DNA from: DASZUK01 sp035547695
Lineage (GTDB): Bacteria > Actinomycetota > Acidimicrobiia > Acidimicrobiales > RAAP-2
Length of the DNA: 64,000 nt
Reading direction: 5' to 3'
NCBI GenBank assembly: GCA_035547695.1
Contig: DASZUK010000059.1
Coordinates: 23,313 to 87,312, forward strand
Shown here: piece after piece, positions 1 to 9,063 of the stretch
Layout of the letters: the number at the start of each line of letters is the position of its first letter
Numbering within the stretch: the stretch's first letter is position 1
Translations under genes and position numbers: made by a program
The notes under the pieces: model-generated
What the model was told of the DNA's origin: nothing
What the model saw: only the letters and a program-made list of their open reading frames with translations
Database searches by the model: none

Positions 1-572
1 GCCCCTTGCTGCAACCCCTGGCGCAATAACGACTGCATGGCTCTCAGCTCTTCAGCCGTCGCCTTCCTCTCGAAGGCGTCCTCCCCCATCACGTACAGGC
101 GCAGCGGGGTGTGCCCCAGGTAGCCACCGGCGTTCAGGCCGATCCCGTCGCGCTCCACGAACTCCAGGTACTCCGGAAACGAGACGAAGTCCCAACGCAC
201 TCCGGCGTGGAGGGTCTCGGGGCTCATGTCTTCGACGTTGCGAAGGGTCTCGACGATCATGTTCCGGTGCTCGCTCCGCGTGGGGGCGATCGAGAAGCCG
301 CAATTGCCCAGCACCACCGTCGTGACGCCGTGGTACGAGGACGGCGTGAACCGCGGGTCCCAGCAGACCTGCGCGTCGTAGTGGGTGTGGATGTCGATGA
401 AGCCCGGCGAGACGATGCACCCGCTGGCATCGAACTGGCGGTCACCGTCCTCATGGCCAACTGCGCCGATCGCCTCGATCACGCCGTCGCGGACGGCGAC
501 ATCGGCCCGGACGCCCGGCGAACCGGTCCCGTCGAACACGGTGCCGCCCCTGATGACCTGCCGCTCAGCCAC
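1..572 (-). CDS. N-acyl-D-amino-acid deacylase-like amidohydrolase (amidohydrolase_3), C-terminus cut off
   Basis: The first roughly 190 residues of a D-aminoacylase-type metal hydrolase; the gene runs off the left edge. Visible are the N-terminal beta strand VIRGGTVFDGTG, the metal motif HTHYDAQ and the NCGFSIAP segment typical of this family. Members hydrolyse N-acyl amino acids or related cyclic amides, but the substrate here is unknown. I chose GTG at 572, which gives the usual family N-terminus. In-frame GTG codons at 593, 608 and 623 lie within a 15-bp tandem repeat and cannot be excluded. It is one of four paralogues in the window. A palindromic operator candidate lies about 115 bases upstream. 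Confidence 0.85.
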   Translation of the reverse strand, partial: MAERQVIRGGTVFDGTGSPGVRADVAVRDGVIEAIGAVGHEDGDRQFDASGCIVSPGFIDIHTHYDAQVCWDPRFTPSSYHGVTTVVLGNCGFSIAPTRSEHRNMIVETLRNVEDMSPETLHAGVRWDFVSFPEYLEFVERDGIGLNAGGYLGHTPLRLYVMGEDAFERKATAEELRAMQSLLRQGLQQG

Positions 573-584
573 GTCACCCAACCT

Positions 585-627
585 TTCCGTCACCCACGGT
601 TCCGTCACCCACGGTTCCGTCACCCCA
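585..627. repeat. 15-bp tandem repeat, three units
   Basis: The unit TTCCGTCACCCACGG occurs at 585-599 and 600-614, with a slightly altered third copy from 615. On the minus strand each copy carries an in-frame GTG followed by codons for a VTEPW-like pentapeptide, so the repeat multiplies possible start codons of the neighbouring deacylase gene. Confidence 0.85.
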
Positions 628-678
628 CGAGGCCTCTGCCGACGACCCTACCGGGAGCCTCGGCACCCGCACTTTTCC

Positions 679-697
679 GGTTCCGGGCGTCGGAACC
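679..697. promoter_or_regulatory. Palindromic operator candidate, site 1
   Basis: Perfect GGTTCC-N7-GGAACC (spacer gggcgtc), 116 bases from the centre to the start of the deacylase gene at 572. Member of the window-wide motif family. Confidence 0.7.
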
Positions 698-708
698 AGC
701 TTCGACGT

Positions 709-1995
709 TCATCGTGCCGCTGCGGGCCGGAAACGGGAGCGGAACTCCTCGAGCTTCCTTTCCCGGTCACCACTGACACGTCCGACATGGGTCACGGTGT
801 CGACGTCGGAGGCCTCGGCCCGGAGCGCGGCCACCGTGCAGTGCTCCTTGGGGCGGACCCGGAACGGATCGAACTGGTAGTGCCTGCAGGCGTTCTGATG
901 GGTGATCTTGTCGATGGTTGTCCGCGACAGCCCTTCGAGCTGATGGGCGAGGCGCTCCGGTGCGTTGGGCCAGAAGCTGTCGGAATGCGGGTAGTCGGAC
1001 TCCCACGACAGGTTGTCGAGATTGAAGAACTCCAGCAGGCGCAGGCCGACAACGTCCTCGATGAAGCAGGTGAGGAAGTGCCGCTGGAAGACCTCCACCG
1101 GGCCCATGCCGTCGGGGAACTCGTGCATCGTCCACCCGGACTGGACATCCTGCACATGCTGGGCCCGCAACAGGAAGTACGGGATCCAGCCGATGTCCCC
1201 TTCGCTGAGGGCGATCCGCAGGTCCGGGTACCGGTGCCAGAGTGACGACCAGATGAGCTCCATGAGCGTATTGATGGTCCGGGCATTGCTGAGGCAGGGG
1301 GCAACGCTCACCGGCGCGTCCGACGACATGTCGATCGGCCGCGACGACGAGCCCAGGTGCAGGCAGATCACCGTCCCCACCTCGTTGCAGGCAGCGAAGA
1401 ACGGGTCCCAGGCCCCCGAATGGATGCTCGGACAGCCCAGCGCTTCGGGGTTCTCGGAGAAGGCGACGGCATGGCACCCCATCTCCGACAACCTGCGGAC
1501 CTCGTCCGCTGCCATGTCGGCGTCGAAAAGGGGAACGAGGCCACACGGGATGAAGCGGTCCGGGTAGGCACCGCACCACTCCAGGACGTGCCAGTCGTTG
1601 TACGCCCGGATCATGACGTCGTTGACCTTCGGGTCCGGGCCTTGGCTCAGGACCTGGCCCGAGAACCCGGGCCAGTTCGGGAAGTTCAGCGCCGCCAGGT
1701 AACCGCCGGCGCTCATGTCGCGGACCCGCTCGTGCACGTCGTAGCAGCCGGGCCGCATCTCGTCGTAACGGGTGGCATCGAGGTCGTACATCTCCCGGGG
1801 TTTCCCGGCCACGGCGTTCAACCCGAGGTTCCGCCCCTGGATCGAGCCGTACCACCACTGTTGAATGCCACGGTCGTCCTCGACCACCCGCGGCACCTGG
1901 TCCCGGTACCGGTCGGGCACATGCCGGTCGAACATGTCGGCCGGCTCGGCGATGTGGTCGTCCACGCTCACCAGGATCATCTCGTCCGCGTTCAT
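709..1995 (-). CDS. Amidohydrolase_2 family metal-dependent hydrolase or decarboxylase (D-x-H variant)
   Basis: A 428-residue TIM-barrel protein of the amidohydrolase_2/ACMSD superfamily. The usual N-terminal H-x-H is replaced by D12-x-H14 in the segment SVDDH. Other metal-site elements are present: the LHLGSSS strand in the middle, SEGDIGWIPYF, and WESDYPHSD near the C-terminus. In relatives such as gamma-resorcylate decarboxylase the first pair is E-x-H, so an acidic ligand is compatible with activity. The reaction could be decarboxylation or hydrolysis. The ATG at 1995 has a good AAGGAG ribosome site and overlaps the stop of the CoA-ligase gene by four bases, so it is the last gene of the transporter unit. 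Confidence 0.85.
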   Translation of the reverse strand: MNADEMILVSVDDHIAEPADMFDRHVPDRYRDQVPRVVEDDRGIQQWWYGSIQGRNLGLNAVAGKPREMYDLDATRYDEMRPGCYDVHERVRDMSAGGYLAALNFPNWPGFSGQVLSQGPDPKVNDVMIRAYNDWHVLEWCGAYPDRFIPCGLVPLFDADMAADEVRRLSEMGCHAVAFSENPEALGCPSIHSGAWDPFFAACNEVGTVICLHLGSSSRPIDMSSDAPVSVAPCLSNARTINTLMELIWSSLWHRYPDLRIALSEGDIGWIPYFLLRAQHVQDVQSGWTMHEFPDGMGPVEVFQRHFLTCFIEDVVGLRLLEFFNLDNLSWESDYPHSDSFWPNAPERLAHQLEGLSRTTIDKITHQNACRHYQFDPFRVRPKEHCTVAALRAEASDVDTVTHVGRVSGDRERKLEEFRSRFRPAAAR

Positions 1996-3737
1996 CGGTT
2001 CTCCTTCTCGAGCACCTCGGTCCCGCCCGGCATCCGGTCGCCACGTCCCGCCTTCGAGCCACCGGCCAGATGGGTCACGTCGAGCTTTCCGTCGGCGTAG
2101 AGAGCCCGGAGCAACCTCTTGTCGACCTTGCCGACGCTGGTCCGGGGCAGCACCTCGACGACCGACCACCGTTCCGGGAGCCACCAACGCAGCACCTGGC
2201 CCATCAGCCATTGACGAAGCTCAGTGGGGTCGATGACCGCCCCCGCCCGGCCCACCACGACCGCACACGGGCGTTCGTCCCATCGCTCATCGGGTACGCC
2301 GATCACGGCCACCTCGGCGACGTCCGGATGGCCGGCGAGCAGGTTCTCCAAGGCAACCGACGAGATCCACTCCCCGCCGGACTTGATCACGTCCTTCGTG
2401 CGATCGGTGAGCCTGACGAACCCCGCCGGGTCGAGCGTCCCCACATCGCCGGTCCGGAGCCACCCGTCGTGGAACTTCTCGCTCCCGTCGCCCTCCACCA
2501 GGTAGGAGCCGGCGATCCACGGTCCCCGCAGCTCGAGCTCTCCGACCGCCACACCGTCGGCCGGCAGGACGCTCCCCGTCTCGGGGTTCACCAGACGGAT
2601 CCGTACCCCCGGAAGGACCCGTCCCTGTGAAGCCAGGTACCCCATCCTCTCGCCCCCCACCGAGCCACGCGGCGGGCGGGCCACGCTCACGAGTGGGGAC
2701 GTCTCCGTCATTCCCCAACCCTGGACGACGTGGACGCCGTGGCGGTCCTCGAACCGCTCGATCAACGAGGTCGGGGCGGACGCGCCCCCGACCACCAACC
2801 GGTCCAGGGTGGAGATGTCGTGGCCCGGATCTTCCTCGAGGTAGCGGAGGACGTCGTTCCACACGGTCGGGACGCCGTTGGCGAAGTTCACTCCGAAGCG
2901 CTCGATGAGCTCGACGAGAACCGGGGGCCGGACGAAGCGCCCGGGAAGCACCATCTCGGCGCCCGACCAGAAGGCGGCGTACGGGTACCCCCAGGCGTTG
3001 GCGTGGAACATGGGCACGACGATCATCGCCCGGTCGCCTGCTCCCAGGCGTAGGGCGTTCATCGTCCCCAGCGAGAGCGAGTGCAGCCAGGTCGAGCGAT
3101 GGCTGTAGGCGACACCCTTCGGGTTCCCGGTCGTGCCGGTGGTGAAGCAGACGTTGGCCGCCGACCACTCGTCGATCTCGGGCCAGCGGAACCCGCCGGT
3201 CGACAACGAGAGCAGGGCCTCGAACGTGATCGCCCGCTTCCCCCGCCGCTCGATCGAAGCCAGGTCGGCGTGGCCGTTGACCACCACCACCTCTACCGTC
3301 GGCATGTGGGCGAGCTGCTCGACGATCTCCGGCAGGAGATCGGCGTCCACGATCAGCACCCGATCGCCGGTGGCTTCCACCGCATAGGCGTTCTGCTCGG
3401 CACTGAGCCGGATGTTCGCCGTGTGGAGCACCGCCCCCATGGACGGGACGGCGAGGTAGGCCACCAGGTGCTCGGCGGTGTTCCACATGTAGCTGCCCAC
3501 GACGTCCCCCGGCCCGATGCCAAGGGTCGACAGCCCGCCAGCCAGCCACTGGGCCGATCTTCCGATGTCGGCGAAGGTCGTCTCGTCTACCCGCCCTTCC
3601 CCGGGACCTCCGCCCACGTCCCGGAGGGTCCACACCCGGGACGTGGCGTTCCAGGTGGCCCCGTGCTCGAGGATCATGGCGATGGTGAGCGGCTCGGACT
3701 GCATCGTGGCGGTCACCGCGGACGGTCTCGTCGCCAT
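1992..3737 (-). CDS. AMP-binding acyl-CoA synthetase
   Basis: A 581-residue member of the ANL superfamily, which activates a carboxylic acid with ATP and forms a CoA thioester. The phosphate-binding loop TTGTTGNPKG, the segment GWGMTETSP, the hinge aspartate region WLRTGDVG and the C-terminal lysine in TSVGKVDKR are all present. It resembles medium-chain or aromatic acyl ligases, but the acid cannot be named. It starts two bases after the second ATPase gene of a Liv-type transporter and overlaps the following amidohydrolase by four bases, so uptake and CoA activation appear translationally linked. Confidence 0.9.
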   Translation of the reverse strand: MATRPSAVTATMQSEPLTIAMILEHGATWNATSRVWTLRDVGGGPGEGRVDETTFADIGRSAQWLAGGLSTLGIGPGDVVGSYMWNTAEHLVAYLAVPSMGAVLHTANIRLSAEQNAYAVEATGDRVLIVDADLLPEIVEQLAHMPTVEVVVVNGHADLASIERRGKRAITFEALLSLSTGGFRWPEIDEWSAANVCFTTGTTGNPKGVAYSHRSTWLHSLSLGTMNALRLGAGDRAMIVVPMFHANAWGYPYAAFWSGAEMVLPGRFVRPPVLVELIERFGVNFANGVPTVWNDVLRYLEEDPGHDISTLDRLVVGGASAPTSLIERFEDRHGVHVVQGWGMTETSPLVSVARPPRGSVGGERMGYLASQGRVLPGVRIRLVNPETGSVLPADGVAVGELELRGPWIAGSYLVEGDGSEKFHDGWLRTGDVGTLDPAGFVRLTDRTKDVIKSGGEWISSVALENLLAGHPDVAEVAVIGVPDERWDERPCAVVVGRAGAVIDPTELRQWLMGQVLRWWLPERWSVVEVLPRTSVGKVDKRLLRALYADGKLDVTHLAGGSKAGRGDRMPGGTEVLEKENR

Positions 3738-3739
3738 CG

Positions 3740-4483
3740 CTACTCCCCGATGTACTGCTTGAAGAGATCACCCTCCAGGAGCTCCGACGGACTGCCGCCG
3801 AAGGCCACCTCACCGCGACGGAGGACGTACGCCGACTGCGCCATCGACAGCACACGGGTGACGTACTGGTCCACCAGCAATAGGGCGATGCCCCTTTCGG
3901 TGACGCTCCTCAGGAACTCGAAGATCTGGTCCACGATCACCGGTGCCAGACCCAACGAAGGCTCGTCGACGATGATGATCTTCGCGTCCCGGAGGTAGGC
4001 GGCCGACATGGCCAGCATCTGCTGTTCACCACCGCTCATGGTCCCCGCCGCCTGCGACAGCCGCTTCCCCAGGACCGGGAAGACGGTCACCGCCTGCTCG
4101 ATGGCGTCGCCTTCACCCCCCGGTGGTGCCTGCATCCGGAGGTTCTCCCGGACGGTCAACGACCGGTAGATGCCGCGTCCTTCGGGAATGTGGCAGAGCC
4201 CGCGGCGTGCCCGCCGGTAGTGCTCGAGCTTGGTGATGTCCTCGCCGCGGAGGACGACGCGTCCCTTGCGGACGGCCAGCAGGCCGGACACGCTACGGAG
4301 AAGGGTGGTCTTCCCGGCGCCGTTCGGTCCGATGAGCGCCGTCACGGAGTTGGCGGGAACCTGTAGCGACACGTTGCGGAGCACGGTGGTCCGTCCGTAG
4401 CCGACCTCCAGGTTCTCGACCGACAGTGCCGTCGTGCCCGGCGGTACCGTTGCGGCTTCCGGCGACGCACCGGTGGTCGTCAT
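3740..4483 (-). CDS. livF: Branched-chain amino acid-type ABC transporter ATPase (LivF-like)
   Basis: A 247-residue cytoplasmic ATPase. Walker A GPNGAGKTT is at residues 52-60, the signature is MSGGEQQ, and Walker B with the family sequence IIVDEPSLGLAP follows. In Liv systems LivF pairs with LivG to energise import of branched-chain amino acids or, in related systems, aromatic acids, amides or urea. Its start overlaps the stop of the fused permease/ATPase gene by four bases. Given the neighbouring CoA ligase, an organic acid or amide substrate is more likely than leucine (inference). Confidence 0.92.
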   Translation of the reverse strand: MTTTGASPEAATVPPGTTALSVENLEVGYGRTTVLRNVSLQVPANSVTALIGPNGAGKTTLLRSVSGLLAVRKGRVVLRGEDITKLEHYRRARRGLCHIPEGRGIYRSLTVRENLRMQAPPGGEGDAIEQAVTVFPVLGKRLSQAAGTMSGGEQQMLAMSAAYLRDAKIIIVDEPSLGLAPVIVDQIFEFLRSVTERGIALLLVDQYVTRVLSMAQSAYVLRRGEVAFGGSPSELLEGDLFKQYIGE

Positions 4484-7239
4484 CCCGGCGTCCTCTCCGC
4501 CAGTTCCGCCGGGACGGGCTCGGCGCCAGGTGCCGTCGAGACGACCTCTGAGCCGAGATAGGCAGCCTGCACCTCACGGCTTCGGGCAACGAGGTCGGGG
4601 GGGCCCTCGAACAGCAACCTCCCGAAGTCGAGCACGTAGATGTAGTCGCAGAGACCCATGACGAAGGCCATGTCGTGCTCGACGAGGAGGATGCCGCACT
4701 GTCGCTGCTCCATCACCGTCTGCAACACCTGCGCCAGCCGTTGGCTCTCCCCGTTGTCCAGGCCGGCCGTCGGTTCGTCCAACAACAGCACGTCGAAGTC
4801 CCCGGCCAGGCATCGGGCCACTTCGACCAGGCGACGCTCGCCCGTCGACAGCGCACCGGCTTGGACATCGGCGAGCCGGGCGATGCCGCAGAGCTCCAGT
4901 GCACCGTCGGCCGCGTCGCCCACCACCTTCTTCGCACCCCGTCCGGCGACGATCTGGGACGTCGCGCCCTTCCCGGCGATTCCGGCCTCGCGACCCATGG
5001 CCACGTTCTGGCGCACGGTCAACGACTCGCACAGCGCAGTGACCTGGAACGTCCGGCCCAGCCCCCGCCGGGCCCGGATCGCCGCGTTCTCTTGGCTGAC
5101 GTCCCTGCCGTGGAGGAAGATCTGCCCCTCGGTGGGGCGGACGACCCCACTGCAGGCGTTGAAGGTGGTCGTCTTGCCGGCCCCGTTCGGGCCGATGAGC
5201 CCGGTCACCCGGCCGATCGGCGCTTCGAAGCGCAGGTCGTCCACTGCCACCAGGCCACCGAACCGGACCTTGAGGTCGCGCACTTCCAACCCTGGCCGTG
5301 GCTGCCCGATCCGGACCAGCTTCGGCGAGGTCGTGACCAAGGGCTGGAGCGCTGCCTCGGCAACGACCGGTGCTCGGCGGCTCGTGAACCGGTCGTAGAG
5401 AGCCGTCACCCACTTCGGCATCGGAGGCTGTCCACCCTGGAGAGCGATCAGAATGGCCGAGATCCCGAAGATGAAGGTCAGCCAGTTCGTGACGTTCTCG
5501 CCGCCGATGTAGCCGGGGATGATGGCGACCGGGATGGCGAAGAGGGCATACCACGGGAGACCGAACGGCACCGTTGCGATGATGGCCAGCAGGATGAACG
5601 ATTCGAACGACTGGTAGTTGGCGTCCGCGTAAGTGGCGTACGTCACCGATCCGCCGTAGAGGATGCCCGACATCCCCGCCAGGAAGGCCGAGATGCAGAA
5701 GACGATGATCTTCGTCGTGTTGATCGACAGGCCGAGGGTGCGGAGCACCGTGGGTGCCTCCGACAGGCCCCGGAGCATCCGGCCGAGCCGTCCCCGGTCG
5801 ATGGCCAGCACGACCAGGGCGGCGATCACGAAGATCAGCAGCAGTACGTAGTAGTAGCGATCGTCCGAGCTGGCGAAGCTCGGACGCGGCACGAGCCGCC
5901 CGGCTCCGCTGCTCCCGAACATGAAGTTGAGCGGAAAGAAGAAGTACTGGACGATGATGGCGAAGGCCAGGGTGGCCAGGGCGAGGAAGAGCCCGGAGAG
6001 CCGGATGGCGATGAGCCCGATCAGGGCGGCGATCGGCACGAGGACCAGCGAACCCAACAGCAGGGCCACCAACCACGGCAGGCCCAGGTCGAGCATGAAT
6101 TGCGAGAAGGCCACGGCGCCGATGGCGCCGAAGATGCTCTGGCACAGCGAGACCTGCCCGGCCGTTCGGACGAGCAACCCGATCGAGAGGAACATCACGC
6201 CGAGCGACATGGCCTGCAGGAAGTAGCTCATGTGCGTTCCACCGAAGGTGGGCACGAGGACCAGCACCACCAGCACGATGGCTCCCAGTACGAGGCTTAT
6301 CGGTGCCGGGGCATGGCGTTGGGTGGCGGTCGACCGCTCAGGCGTCGAGCGCGTCACCAGCTTCCGTCTCGGGATGACGAGGAGGGCGGCGAGCAGGACC
6401 ATGAACGGGACGCTCTGGGGCAGCCCGGCGAGCGATGTCACGCCCAGGACGTACTTCTGGCTGACGTTGGCGACGATGCCGATGACGAGGCCACCGGCGT
6501 ACGTGAGGGGGATGCTGGAGAAACCGCCGACGGCCGCCGCGCCGATCGAGGCGATGACCAGGTAGGTCAGGGCGATCGCCTGGATCCCGAAGAACGGAGC
6601 CAGGAGCACTCCGGACACGGCGGCCAGGGCCGCTCCCACGATCCAGGCCAGACGCCGGACCTGGACGGGACTGGTTCCGTGCAGGCCGACCAGGTCGGCG
6701 TTGTCGACCACGGCCCGCATCGCCAGGCCGACCTTGGTGAGGCGCAGGCAGGCGTACAGGGCCAGGGTCAGGACGAGGGCGAACAGCACCACCGTGAGCT
6801 GGGCCCATCCGATGTTGACCCCGAACAGCCGGAAGGTGTTTGTGCCGCCCGGGAGGAACTGGGAGATCTTGATCTCGTCCGGGCCGAACTTGATCGTCGT
6901 CAGTGCTTCAACGATGAGCAGGATGCCGACGGTGCCGACGATCTGCAAGACGATCGGCCGCTTCACCAGGCTCCGCGTTCCCAGTTCCAGCAGGATGCCC
7001 AACACGATGGCGAGGATCGGGACGCTGATCACGAAGGCCGTCTCCCAGTTCAGGCCCACGTCGTTGGTCAGCCAGTAGAAGAGGTACGCCGCGGCGGCGG
7101 CGACCGCCCCGTGGGCGAAGTTGAAGATGCCCGAGGTCTTGTAGGTCAGGACCAGCCCCGACCCCGCCAGTCCGTAGATGGCCCCGGCGACGATCCCCGA
7201 GACGATGAACGGGACGATCGAGCTACCCACGGTGGTCAT
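4480..7239 (-). CDS. Fused Liv-type ABC transporter: LivH permease, LivM permease and LivG ATPase in one chain
   Basis: One 919-residue open frame carries three normally separate subunits. Residues about 1-290 match LivH (GLAGSGLVLTYKTSGIFNFAHGA near the N-terminus). Residues about 310-620 match LivM, with many hydrophobic helices and TLGLSINTTKI. From about 650 a LivG ATPase follows, with GPNGAGKTT, LSTGERRLVEV and LLLDEPTAGLD. No stop interrupts the joins. LivM-LivG fusions are known in actinobacteria; a triple fusion is less usual. The product would be a membrane pore with one ATPase attached, needing LivF (3740-4483) and a solute-binding protein, probably the one at 14798-16048. Confidence 0.9.
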   Translation of the reverse strand: MTTVGSSIVPFIVSGIVAGAIYGLAGSGLVLTYKTSGIFNFAHGAVAAAAAYLFYWLTNDVGLNWETAFVISVPILAIVLGILLELGTRSLVKRPIVLQIVGTVGILLIVEALTTIKFGPDEIKISQFLPGGTNTFRLFGVNIGWAQLTVVLFALVLTLALYACLRLTKVGLAMRAVVDNADLVGLHGTSPVQVRRLAWIVGAALAAVSGVLLAPFFGIQAIALTYLVIASIGAAAVGGFSSIPLTYAGGLVIGIVANVSQKYVLGVTSLAGLPQSVPFMVLLAALLVIPRRKLVTRSTPERSTATQRHAPAPISLVLGAIVLVVLVLVPTFGGTHMSYFLQAMSLGVMFLSIGLLVRTAGQVSLCQSIFGAIGAVAFSQFMLDLGLPWLVALLLGSLVLVPIAALIGLIAIRLSGLFLALATLAFAIIVQYFFFPLNFMFGSSGAGRLVPRPSFASSDDRYYYVLLLIFVIAALVVLAIDRGRLGRMLRGLSEAPTVLRTLGLSINTTKIIVFCISAFLAGMSGILYGGSVTYATYADANYQSFESFILLAIIATVPFGLPWYALFAIPVAIIPGYIGGENVTNWLTFIFGISAILIALQGGQPPMPKWVTALYDRFTSRRAPVVAEAALQPLVTTSPKLVRIGQPRPGLEVRDLKVRFGGLVAVDDLRFEAPIGRVTGLIGPNGAGKTTTFNACSGVVRPTEGQIFLHGRDVSQENAAIRARRGLGRTFQVTALCESLTVRQNVAMGREAGIAGKGATSQIVAGRGAKKVVGDAADGALELCGIARLADVQAGALSTGERRLVEVARCLAGDFDVLLLDEPTAGLDNGESQRLAQVLQTVMEQRQCGILLVEHDMAFVMGLCDYIYVLDFGRLLFEGPPDLVARSREVQAAYLGSEVVSTAPGAEPVPAELAERTPG

Positions 7240-7455
7240 CTGCAGCTTCGGGGGCTGCCACGCCTATTCCGCACCTCACCCCGGCGTGGCGCCCGAGGGC
7301 GTCGTACCTGACATTCGATGGTGTGATGGTCTCCCCCACCTTCAGCTCGCCCGCCCCGCCCTGCCCCCGTGACGACGTTCGTGTCCATCTCCCCGGCCTG
7401 TCGCGATGGGCATCCCCGACGACGCTATGTCCAGGCTCCTCGGTGCTCAACGAGG

Positions 7456-7474
7456 CGTTCCGAAGCCTGGAACG
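7456..7474. promoter_or_regulatory. Palindromic operator candidate, site 2
   Basis: CGTTCC-N7-GGAACG (spacer gaagcct), with symmetry extending to GC on each side. It lies between the Rieske gene stop and the transporter start, about 225 bases ahead of the latter. The rest of the 7240-7510 gap shows no gene. Confidence 0.6.
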
Positions 7475-7510
7475 CCCTGCTACACCGGCTCCGCCCAGAT
7501 CCGGGTCTTC

Positions 7511-8848
7511 TCAGGCGACCGGATGGAGCTGTGGGATCGGACCCCGCCCGCCGGCTGGGAACACCGGGCCTTCGGGCACGGGTGGAGCACCGGTCATCAG
7601 CTCGTTCCAGCGCCTCCAGAAGACCCGCATCTGGAGCTCCTCGGTGAACCCCGGCTCTTCGGAGGTCATGCCTCGGGAAATGTCGTTCCACTGGGCGGTC
7701 CCGGCGGCGGCGAACCCGGTCTGGCACCGCTCGAGCGCTTCGACGTCGTCGGGAGTGGCCAGGCCTGCCGGCCCCCAGAACGTCAGGAAGTTGGTCATCC
7801 TCATCGCCTGCAGCTCCGGGTCCTCGTCCGAGGGGTGGATCTGCCATCCGTTGACCTCCATGTACCCGGGTGCGTCCGGATAGAAGGTCCGGACCGTGCA
7901 CCCCATCACGAGGTCGACGATGATCAAGTTCGGGAAGATCAGGAGGTTGCGGTTGGCGTAGACCCGGTTGGCCCATGCTTCGCCGTACCTCTCGGCCACT
8001 TTCGCCCGACGCTCCAGGTGCTTGGTTCTCGTCGACTCGTTGGGGAAGTCCCGCCCCAGGCCGAGCTTCGTGCCGCCGCTCCCGTCGACGGCGGCGATCA
8101 CGGCATGGCCGTTTCCGAGGTTGTACGCCCGCGGGGGTGCCCCGCCGCTGTCGAACGCCGTCTTCAGGTCCACGCCCGAGTCGGCGAGCATCTCGAGGTA
8201 GCGGTGATGCGTGGTCATGGCGTGGTAGCCATCGATGCTGTTCTCGACCAGCAGCTTCCAGTTGGCCTGCAGGGCGTAGAGGTGGGTGCCGCCGACGATC
8301 TGCATCCCCTCCTCGGACTGGTCCGCCACCAGGTCGAGGTAGTCACGGGCTCCGGCCAGATAGTCGATCAGGTCGACCACGTCCTCCGTCCAGCTCAGGA
8401 AGACGAACCCCCGGTAGGACTGCACCCTGGGCGGTCGGGGCAGACAGAGGTTCTGCTTGTCGAAGTTGGGCCCGTACGACTTCTCGTCCGGCATGGCCAC
8501 CAGCTCTCCCGAGCTCTTGTAGGACCAGCCGTGGTAGAAGCACTTGAGGAAGCGCCCGTGCCCCTCCGGGCGCGTCTCCACCTGCATGCCGCGGTGGCTG
8601 CAACTGTTCACGAGGACGACGATCGATCCGGCTGCGTCGCGCGTGAAGATGACGGGGCGCCCGCCGACCTTCCTGGTCCGGAAGTCGTGCGGCGCGGGCA
8701 GCTCGCTCTCGTGCCCCACGTACAACCAGCACCGGTCGAAGATCTTTGTCCGTTCCTGAGCCAGGACGTCGTCGTCGACCATGGCCGACCGATGGACGCG
8801 GAACCGGGGCGTCTCACGATCGTCGATGATGAACTGGCCCTGGGTCAC
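7511..8848 (-). CDS. Rieske [2Fe-2S] aromatic ring-hydroxylating oxygenase, alpha subunit
   Basis: A 445-residue oxygenase subunit. The Rieske ligands are C83-x-H85 and C103-x2-H106. The C-terminal catalytic domain has the non-haem iron motif NSIDGYHAMTTHH, with the bridging aspartate. It would hydroxylate an aromatic ring or an activated carbon using electrons from a separate ferredoxin/reductase. No reductase lies beside it, and the only beta subunit seen is at 24512-25048. The start is GTG at 8848 with GGGAGGG just upstream; the open frame extends further but has no family match. It is divergent from the ring-cleavage unit starting at 9064, with a shared operator candidate between them. 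Confidence 0.92.
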   Translation of the reverse strand: MTQGQFIIDDRETPRFRVHRSAMVDDDVLAQERTKIFDRCWLYVGHESELPAPHDFRTRKVGGRPVIFTRDAAGSIVVLVNSCSHRGMQVETRPEGHGRFLKCFYHGWSYKSSGELVAMPDEKSYGPNFDKQNLCLPRPPRVQSYRGFVFLSWTEDVVDLIDYLAGARDYLDLVADQSEEGMQIVGGTHLYALQANWKLLVENSIDGYHAMTTHHRYLEMLADSGVDLKTAFDSGGAPPRAYNLGNGHAVIAAVDGSGGTKLGLGRDFPNESTRTKHLERRAKVAERYGEAWANRVYANRNLLIFPNLIIVDLVMGCTVRTFYPDAPGYMEVNGWQIHPSDEDPELQAMRMTNFLTFWGPAGLATPDDVEALERCQTGFAAAGTAQWNDISRGMTSEEPGFTEELQMRVFWRRWNELMTGAPPVPEGPVFPAGGRGPIPQLHPVA

Positions 8849-8917
8849 GTTGCCCTCCCGTTGGCGTGCGGTGTCCGCCGACCAGTTCAGCCCCGTCCGA
8901 GCGAGCCCGACGACCCG

Positions 8918-8936
8918 GGTTCCGGCCAGCAGAACC
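8918..8936. promoter_or_regulatory. Palindromic operator candidate, site 3
   Basis: GGTTCC-N7-AGAACC, one mismatch from consensus, inside a longer perfect inverted repeat CCCGGGTTC...GAACCCGGG (8914-8940). It lies between the divergent Rieske and ring-cleavage genes, about 79 and 137 bases from their starts. Confidence 0.7.
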
Positions 8937-9063
8937 CGGGCACCCGACCCCCCGGGAGGTGATTGTTCTAATAGGTGGACGTCGGCTCGGCGCCGCCAGG
9001 AACGGGCCGGCAGCCTGTCCTCGGCCTGCACCGACGATCACCGATTCATTGGGAGGAACCCAG

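Noticed and set aside
4675..7311. Long plus-strand open frame (878 codons) over the fused transporter gene
   Set aside because: It is a GC-bias shadow of the minus-strand coding frame: composition is Gln/Arg/Asp-rich with no domain features, and the minus-strand protein has full motifs.
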